From an uncultured Pelagibacteraceae bacterium (GTDB taxonomy: Bacteria > Pseudomonadota > Alphaproteobacteria > Pelagibacterales > Pelagibacteraceae): a stretch of DNA of 64,000 nt. This document shows positions 58,826 through 64,000 of the stretch, in pieces. A program made the position numbers and the translations under genes. Under the pieces are notes generated by a model that saw only the letters and a list, made by a program, of their open reading frames with translations, was not told the DNA's origin and made no database searches. The stretch spans positions 35,533 to 99,532 of the forward strand of contig CACPEJ010000003.1 of assembly GCA_902632935.1 (NCBI GenBank), given 5' to 3'. Numbering within the stretch: the stretch's first letter is position 1; every line of letters starts with the position of its first letter.

Positions 58826-59712
58826 CTTGCTTTCCTTATTAATGGAACTAATTGAGATAATAAAACTCCACTTAATATAAAAAAACAACCAAGTAAATTG
58901 TTAATGCCTAATATTTGATTTAAAAGAAACCAGGCGGCAATTGTTGCAAACACACCCTCCAAAGAAAAAATTATTGCTGCTGGTGCTGGAGTTATATTTC
59001 TTTGAGCATAAATTTGTAAAACAAATGCAAAACCACCTGATAAAATACCAGCATATAAAATCGAGTCTATTTCATTTAATATATTAGCGATTACAAATTC
59101 TTCAGAAAATAAAACTATTATAAATGAGAATAGAGCAACTAGCAGAGTTTGAATTGCACCAATAGTCAATGGCAGATTGTACTTTTTGACAATCATACCA
59201 GTAAAAATAATATGTGTACTCCAAAATAAAGCTCCTAATACCACAAGGGTATCGCCTAATCTTATAGTTGCATCTTGAAAATTTGTTAATAAATATCCGC
59301 CGATTAAACATAAAATTACTGATGGCCATACACTCCAGTGTAAAAAATCTTTTTTAAAGATGAAAATAATTATTGGGACCATTGGCACATAAAAAATTGT
59401 AAAAAAAGCAGCATTTGCTACATCAGTGTAAAGCAACGCAACCTGTTGTAATGCTGAGCCCAAAAATAATGATAGTCCAATTAAAAAGGACAGGATAACG
59501 AATGTTTTTGTATCAAACCTAAATTCTTTTTTTAGTTTTTTTGCTTCAAACATAAATGCTAAAGGAACAATTGCTAAAAAACCCACAAAAAATCTTACTG
59601 AATTAAAAGTGAATGGGCCGATGTCGTCCATGCCTGTATCTTGTGCAACAAATGTGGTCCCCCAAATGAAAGTGCATAATAGTGCACTAAATAATGAGAG
59701 AGTTTTTGACAT
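58822..59712 (-). CDS. EamA/DMT-family transporter
   Basis: The 296-aa protein has ten hydrophobic spans in two EamA repeats (FSALLCTFIWGTTFVAQDTG and LGALFWSTHIIFTGMIVKK, with the repeat-end motif PAPAAIIFSLEGVFATIAAWFLL). Drug/metabolite transporters export or import small metabolites across the inner membrane; substrate cannot be told. It lies 4 bp after the PDH E2 gene on the same strand. Confidence 0.88.
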   Translation of the reverse strand: MSKTLSLFSALLCTFIWGTTFVAQDTGMDDIGPFTFNSVRFFVGFLAIVPLAFMFEAKKLKKEFRFDTKTFVILSFLIGLSLFLGSALQQVALLYTDVANAAFFTIFYVPMVPIIIFIFKKDFLHWSVWPSVILCLIGGYLLTNFQDATIRLGDTLVVLGALFWSTHIIFTGMIVKKYNLPLTIGAIQTLLVALFSFIIVLFSEEFVIANILNEIDSILYAGILSGGFAFVLQIYAQRNITPAPAAIIFSLEGVFATIAAWFLLNQILGINNLLGCFFILSGVLLSQLVPLIRKAS

Positions 59713-59716
59713 ATTT

Positions 59717-60991
59717 TTACACAGCTAATTTGTAAGCAAAATTTTTTCCAAGATTGTCTTTCAAATCGTTGTTAAATCGAGCTGCTTCAGCTCCATCAAT
59801 TATTCTGTGATCATATGATAAAGATAAAGGTAACATTGTTCGTGTAATAAATTTTCCATCAATAAAAATTTGTTTTTTTTGAGATTTGCCAACTCCCAAA
59901 ATTGCAACTTCAGGATAATTAATTATAGGTGTAAAAAAAGAACCGCCAATACCTCCTAGACTTGTTATTGTCATAGAACCACCAAATAATTCTTTTTTAT
60001 CAATTTTAAGATTCCTGCACTGTTCACTTAATTTTTTAAGTTCGTTGCCAATTAATGAAATATTCTTATTATCAGCATTTCTTAGTTTTGGCACCATAAG
60101 TCCGTGCTTCGTATCTACTGCTATTCCAATATGGTAATACTTTTTTAAGGTCATTTTTCCTTTATCAATTTCATCTATAGATGAATTAAAATTTGGAAAT
60201 TTTTTAAGTGATGCAGTTAATGCTTTGACGATAAAAGCTAAAGGAGTAATTTTTTTTTTTTCTCCAGTGTAGATATCTGTAAGAGATGTTCTAAACTCCT
60301 CTAATTCAGTTATATCTGCTTCATCATGATTAGTCACATGGGGAATATTGGTCCAAGAATTCATAAGATATTTAGACGAAAGTCTCTTCACTCTTGGAAT
60401 ATCCTTTATTTCTGTTTTTCCAAATTCAGAGTGAGGATATTCTAGTTCTATCGTTTCATCTTTTTTGAATTCTTTTTCAGAATTTATCTCAGGTTTATTT
60501 GCGACAAATGACTTTACATCACTTTCAGTTACTCTTCCTAGTCTTTCACTACCTTCAACTTTACTAATATCAACACCAAGTTCTCTTGCAAATTTTCTGA
60601 CTTTTGGTGAGGCTGCAGTTTTTTTAGAAAAATCTTTTACGATAACATTTTTTGATCCAACTTCTCTTCTAATTTCTATTTTTTTTTCCTTAGTATTTTC
60701 TTTTTTAATTGTTTTTATTTCTTCAGTTTTTAATTCGATTTCATCTTGATTGTCTTTTAATTCAATTTCTAATATTTTATCACCTTCAGAAACCTTATCC
60801 CCAACATTTAAATTTAATTCTGTAACTATTCCATTATGTAATGAGGGTATTTCAACACTCGATTTATCACTTTCAATTGTTATTAAAGGATCATTTTTTT
60901 TTATCTCTTGACCCTTTTTGACTATAATTTCAATAACCTCTACATCTTTAAATTCACCAATATTTGGAACTTTTATATCTTTTTTGGGCAT
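59717..60991 (-). CDS. aceF: Dihydrolipoamide acetyltransferase (pyruvate dehydrogenase E2)
   Basis: About 424 aa from ATG 60991 (MPKKDIKVPNIGEFKD); the track start 26 codons upstream lies inside the E1 gene. Domains in order: one N-terminal lipoyl domain with TIESDKSSVEIPS (Lys is lipoylated), an acidic/Lys-rich linker, a peripheral-subunit-binding domain (AASPKVRKFARELGVDISKVEGSERLGRVTESDVKSF) and the catalytic acyltransferase with LPLSLSYDHRIIDGAEAARF (HxxxD-type His). It forms the E2 core that makes acetyl-CoA. It begins one base after the E1 stop. Confidence 0.94.
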   Translation of the reverse strand: MPKKDIKVPNIGEFKDVEVIEIIVKKGQEIKKNDPLITIESDKSSVEIPSLHNGIVTELNLNVGDKVSEGDKILEIELKDNQDEIELKTEEIKTIKKENTKEKKIEIRREVGSKNVIVKDFSKKTAASPKVRKFARELGVDISKVEGSERLGRVTESDVKSFVANKPEINSEKEFKKDETIELEYPHSEFGKTEIKDIPRVKRLSSKYLMNSWTNIPHVTNHDEADITELEEFRTSLTDIYTGEKKKITPLAFIVKALTASLKKFPNFNSSIDEIDKGKMTLKKYYHIGIAVDTKHGLMVPKLRNADNKNISLIGNELKKLSEQCRNLKIDKKELFGGSMTITSLGGIGGSFFTPIINYPEVAILGVGKSQKKQIFIDGKFITRTMLPLSLSYDHRIIDGAEAARFNNDLKDNLGKNFAYKLAV

Positions 60992-60992
60992 T

Positions 60993-63900
60993 CTATAATT
61001 TTGTTGGCATAGGTTTATCAATATCAATCTTATACTTTTTGATCGCTTCTTTTGCATATTTTGATGCAATAAGCTGTTCCTTAGCTAAAATACTCAAACC
61101 ATATGTTGTGATATGTTCCTTATCAACTTCAAAAAATTTTCTTAACTTCTTTCTTGTATCACTTCGACCAAATCCATCCGTTCCTAATGAATAAAAACTT
61201 TTATTTACGTATGGTCTGATCTGGTCAGAATTCATTCTCATATAATCAGAAGCTGCTAAAATTGGTCCTTCGGTATTACCCAAACATTTTTCTACATAGC
61301 TTTTTTTAGGCTCTTTATCAGGATTTAGAAGATTGTATCTCTCTACCTCAAGGCCATCCCTTCTTAATTCATTAAAGCTGGTTACACTCCAAATCTCACT
61401 ATCGATTTGATACTCATTTTGTAATATTTCGGCACCAGCTATCATTTCTCTTAAGATTGTGCCAGATCCAAGAAATTGAATTTTAGTTTTTTTATACTTG
61501 TTAAACTCCTTTATTTTATACATTCCTTTTAAAATACCATCCTCACATGATTTATCTTTTGGCATTTCTGGATGAGGATAATTTTCATTCATGGTCGTAA
61601 TATAATAGAAAATATTCTCTTTTTTCTCATGCATTCTTCTTAAACCTTCTCGAAAAATGACTGCAAGCTCGTAGTGAAATGTTGGATCGTATGATCTGCA
61701 ATTAGGAATAGTTGAAGCCATCAAATGACTATGACCATCTTGATGTTGTAAACCTTCCCCAGCAAGAGTTGTTCTTCCAGCGGTTGCTCCGATTAAAAAC
61801 CCTCTGGACTGGCTATCAGCACCCGCCCAAGCAAAATCACCAATTCTCTGAAAGCCAAACATTGAGTAAAAAAGATAAATTGGGATCATTTCTATATCAT
61901 GGTTTGTATATGAAGTTCCTGCAGCGATCCAAGATGACATCGCTCCAGCCTCGTTAATTCCTTCCTCTAAAACTTGACCACTCTTTTCCTCTTTATACGA
62001 ACTTAATTGAGCAGAATCTTCTGGCTCATATTTTTGACCTTCATGAGCATAAATTCCTATTTTTTGGAAAAAACCCTCCATTCCGAATGTTCTAGCCTCA
62101 TCAGGTATGATTGGAACCAGTCTTGGTGCAACATTTTTATCTCTCAAAAGGTTTGTTAACATTCTGACCAATGCCATTGTGGTCGACATTTCTTTTTCAC
62201 CTGTAGAAACTTTCATATTATCAAAAATATCTTTTGGTGGTGCTTTAACAGGTTTCGCGTAAGTTGTTCTTTCAGGAATAAAACCACCCAGTTGAATTCG
62301 TCTTTCATTTATGTATTTAATCTCTGGAGAATTTTGATCAGGCTTGTAGTATTCAATATTCTTAACTTGTTGATCTGTTAATGGAACATCAAACCTATCT
62401 CTGTAATACATTAAGTCGTCGATATCTAACTTCTTAGTCTGGTGAGTTGTATTTACACTCTCACCACTTTTGCCCATTCCATAACCCTTAATAGTTTTTG
62501 CAATTACAACTGTAGGACTTCCAACATTTTTAGATGCTTTATCATAAGCTGCAAAAACTTTATGAGGATCGTGACCACCCCTGTTTAATCGCCAAATATC
62601 TTTGTCTGAAAGACTGGAAACCAACTCTTTGGTCTCTAAATATTTTCCAAAAAATTTTTCTCTCACATACGCACCATCCCTTGCTTTCATTGCTTGATAC
62701 TCGCCATCGACAGTCTCATTCATTGTTTTAACTAAATGACCTGTTTTATCATTAGCAAGCAATGGATCCCAATAAGAACCCCAAATAACTTTTATAACAT
62801 TCCATCCTGCACCTCTAAAAATTCCCTCTAATTCCTGAATTATTTTTCCGTTTCCACGAACTGGTCCGTCTAGTCTTTGAAGATTACAATTTACAACAAA
62901 TATTAAGTTATCTAATTTTTCTCTTGCGGCTAAACCAATCGCGCCTAAAGATTCAGGTTCATCCATTTCTCCATCACCTAAAAATGCCCAAACTTTTCTA
63001 CCTTCATCTTTGATGAGACCTCTATTGATTAAGTACTTCATGAATCTTGCTTGATAAATTGCAAGCATTGGACCTAATCCCATGGACACTGTTGGAAATT
63101 GCCAAAAATTCGGCATTAGCCAAGGATGAGGATATGAGGAAAGACCACCAGGGTTTACTTCTTGTCTAAAACTATCTAATTGTTTTTCGTTAAGTCTACC
63201 TTCTAGATAAGCTCTAGCGTACATACCTGGAGCGCTATGACCTTGAAAATAAATTAAATCTCCACCAAATTTATTATTTTTAGCTCTCCAAAAATGATTC
63301 ATACCAACATCGTAAAGAGTTGCAGCAGATGCAAAAGTTCCAATATGCCCTCCAAGTTCTGGGAATTTTTTATTTGCTCTAACTACCATTGCGGCAGCAT
63401 TCCATCTAATTAAAGATCTAATTCTTCTCTCTATGTTTTGATCTCCATTAGATTTTTTTTCCTCGTTAACTGGTATAGTGTTTATATAAGGAGTATTTTG
63501 CGTATAGGGTATATTGGCACCCTCCATATAAGCTTTGTTAATAAGTTCTTTAATTAAATAATGTGCCCTCTGATTTCCGTCTTTTTCTATTACTGCTGAC
63601 AAAGACTCTAGCCATTCACTTGTTTCTAGTGGATCGATATCCCCTTCTTTAACTACTTGGATTATTTTTGGTTTTTCGGTCTCAATTATTTTTTGTGGAA
63701 TATTTTGGTCCTGATGTTTTCTTAAAGTACTCTCAGCTTCTTGGATTAAATTTTCAGTTTCTTTTGGAACACTTTCTTTTTGAGATAATGATTGATTTGA
63801 AGAAATATTTATTAATAGATCTCCCTTTGAAACCTTATCTCCAACTTTAACATTTACAGACTCGACTTTGCCAGAAAATATTGATGGTATTTCAACACTC

Positions 63901-64000
63901 GATTTATCACTTTCAATAGTAACAACAGGATCATTTTTTTTAACATCTTGACCCTCTTTTACTAAAAGTTCTATAACTTCCACATTCTCAAAATCACCTA
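60993..64000 (-). CDS. aceE: Pyruvate dehydrogenase E1, homodimeric, with N-terminal lipoyl domain (cut by window edge)
   Basis: The frame stays open to the window end; the listed ORF start is a GTG inside the lipoyl domain, and codons GDFEN precede it. Residues about 1-65 of the visible part are a lipoyl domain (EVIELLVKEGQDVKKND, TIESDKSSVEIPS). After a Glu/Gln-rich linker (65-115) the classic AceE follows: NWRWNAAAMV-type IRWNAAAMVVRANK, the thiamine diphosphate site GDGEMDEPES...NCNLQRLDGPVRGNGKI, FGFQRIGDFAWAGAD, and EGLQHQDGHSHL. A lipoyl domain is usual on E2 and some E3, not on E1. The two lipoyl domains of aceE and aceF are nearly identical, also in DNA. The start lies beyond the window. 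Confidence 0.93.
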   Translation of the reverse strand, partial: GDFENVEVIELLVKEGQDVKKNDPVVTIESDKSSVEIPSIFSGKVESVNVKVGDKVSKGDLLINISSNQSLSQKESVPKETENLIQEAESTLRKHQDQNIPQKIIETEKPKIIQVVKEGDIDPLETSEWLESLSAVIEKDGNQRAHYLIKELINKAYMEGANIPYTQNTPYINTIPVNEEKKSNGDQNIERRIRSLIRWNAAAMVVRANKKFPELGGHIGTFASAATLYDVGMNHFWRAKNNKFGGDLIYFQGHSAPGMYARAYLEGRLNEKQLDSFRQEVNPGGLSSYPHPWLMPNFWQFPTVSMGLGPMLAIYQARFMKYLINRGLIKDEGRKVWAFLGDGEMDEPESLGAIGLAAREKLDNLIFVVNCNLQRLDGPVRGNGKIIQELEGIFRGAGWNVIKVIWGSYWDPLLANDKTGHLVKTMNETVDGEYQAMKARDGAYVREKFFGKYLETKELVSSLSDKDIWRLNRGGHDPHKVFAAYDKASKNVGSPTVVIAKTIKGYGMGKSGESVNTTHQTKKLDIDDLMYYRDRFDVPLTDQQVKNIEYYKPDQNSPEIKYINERRIQLGGFIPERTTYAKPVKAPPKDIFDNMKVSTGEKEMSTTMALVRMLTNLLRDKNVAPRLVPIIPDEARTFGMEGFFQKIGIYAHEGQKYEPEDSAQLSSYKEEKSGQVLEEGINEAGAMSSWIAAGTSYTNHDIEMIPIYLFYSMFGFQRIGDFAWAGADSQSRGFLIGATAGRTTLAGEGLQHQDGHSHLMASTIPNCRSYDPTFHYELAVIFREGLRRMHEKKENIFYYITTMNENYPHPEMPKDKSCEDGILKGMYKIKEFNKYKKTKIQFLGSGTILREMIAGAEILQNEYQIDSEIWSVTSFNELRRDGLEVERYNLLNPDKEPKKSYVEKCLGNTEGPILAASDYMRMNSDQIRPYVNKSFYSLGTDGFGRSDTRKKLRKFFEVDKEHITTYGLSILAKEQLIASKYAKEAIKKYKIDIDKPMPTKL

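Noticed and set aside
60992-61069. 26-codon upstream extension of aceF
   Set aside because: It lies within the aceE 3' end; ATG 60991 begins the lipoyl domain properly.

Overview
The window is a 64 kb piece of a very AT-rich, tightly packed alphaproteobacterial chromosome. It most probably comes from the SAR11 clade (Candidatus Pelagibacter and relatives). The reasons are the low GC, very short intergenic spacers, many convergent gene pairs that overlap by a few bases, Lys/Asn/Ile-rich proteins, and alphaproteobacterial gene orders such as murA-DUF2948-hisD-infA, bolA-dnaJ-cobS-cobT and rpmH-rnpA-yidD-yidC. The assignment is inferred from the sequence, not from a database search.

Layout. (1) 1-2950, minus strand: exonuclease I (cut by the left edge), a PD-(D/E)XK exonuclease of a phage/MGME1-like type, and rmuC. 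(2) 2993-9920: an accessory DNA modification/defence island. It has a rightward cytosine-C5 methyltransferase and, divergently, a leftward operon with a Vsr endonuclease, a 717-aa GHKL ATPase (MORC/paraMORC-like), two unknown proteins of 295 and 258 aa, and several small ORFs. No helicase is present. (3) 9906-17831: hisG, hisZ, hisS, tRNA-His, cspA, tRNA-Phe, infA, hisD, DUF2948, murA, dcd and two small basic proteins. infA (IF-1) is interrupted after codon 41 by a 47-nt hairpin element that puts a stop codon in frame, the most striking oddity of the window. (4) 17932-26242: tRNA-Thr, a TVP38/TMEM64 protein, then the rightward series rpmH, rnpA, yidD, yidC, argB, a HAD phosphatase, dapD, dapE, a histone-deacetylase-like hydrolase and a SET-domain protein. 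(5) 26222-38913: truA-fmt-def, a secreted 591-aa unknown with a 59-aa membrane partner, aroK-aroB, bolA, a J-domain protein, cobS-cobT, a RegB-type sensor kinase and gyrB. (6) 39028-41580: tRNA-Ser followed by a small surface-glycan cassette (methyltransferase, nucleotide-sugar epimerase, GT17). (7) 41577-51147: lepA, pheT, pheS, rplT, rpmI, infC, thrS and a GT4 glycosyltransferase. (8) 51190-64000: an alpha/beta hydrolase, gltB-gltD, uppP, an EamA transporter, and pyruvate dehydrogenase E2 and E1. The E1 carries an unusual N-terminal lipoyl domain and runs off the right edge.

Most genes are core housekeeping: histidine, lysine, arginine and shikimate synthesis, glutamate synthesis, translation, replication and central carbon entry. 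The accessory parts are the island at 3-10 kb and the glycan cassette at 39-41.6 kb. The two observations that most deserve follow-up are the helicase-less Dcm/Vsr/GHKL-ATPase operon and the hairpin-interrupted infA. The lipoyl-bearing E1, the tRNA-His without an encoded G-1, CobST, and the HDAC/SET pair come next.
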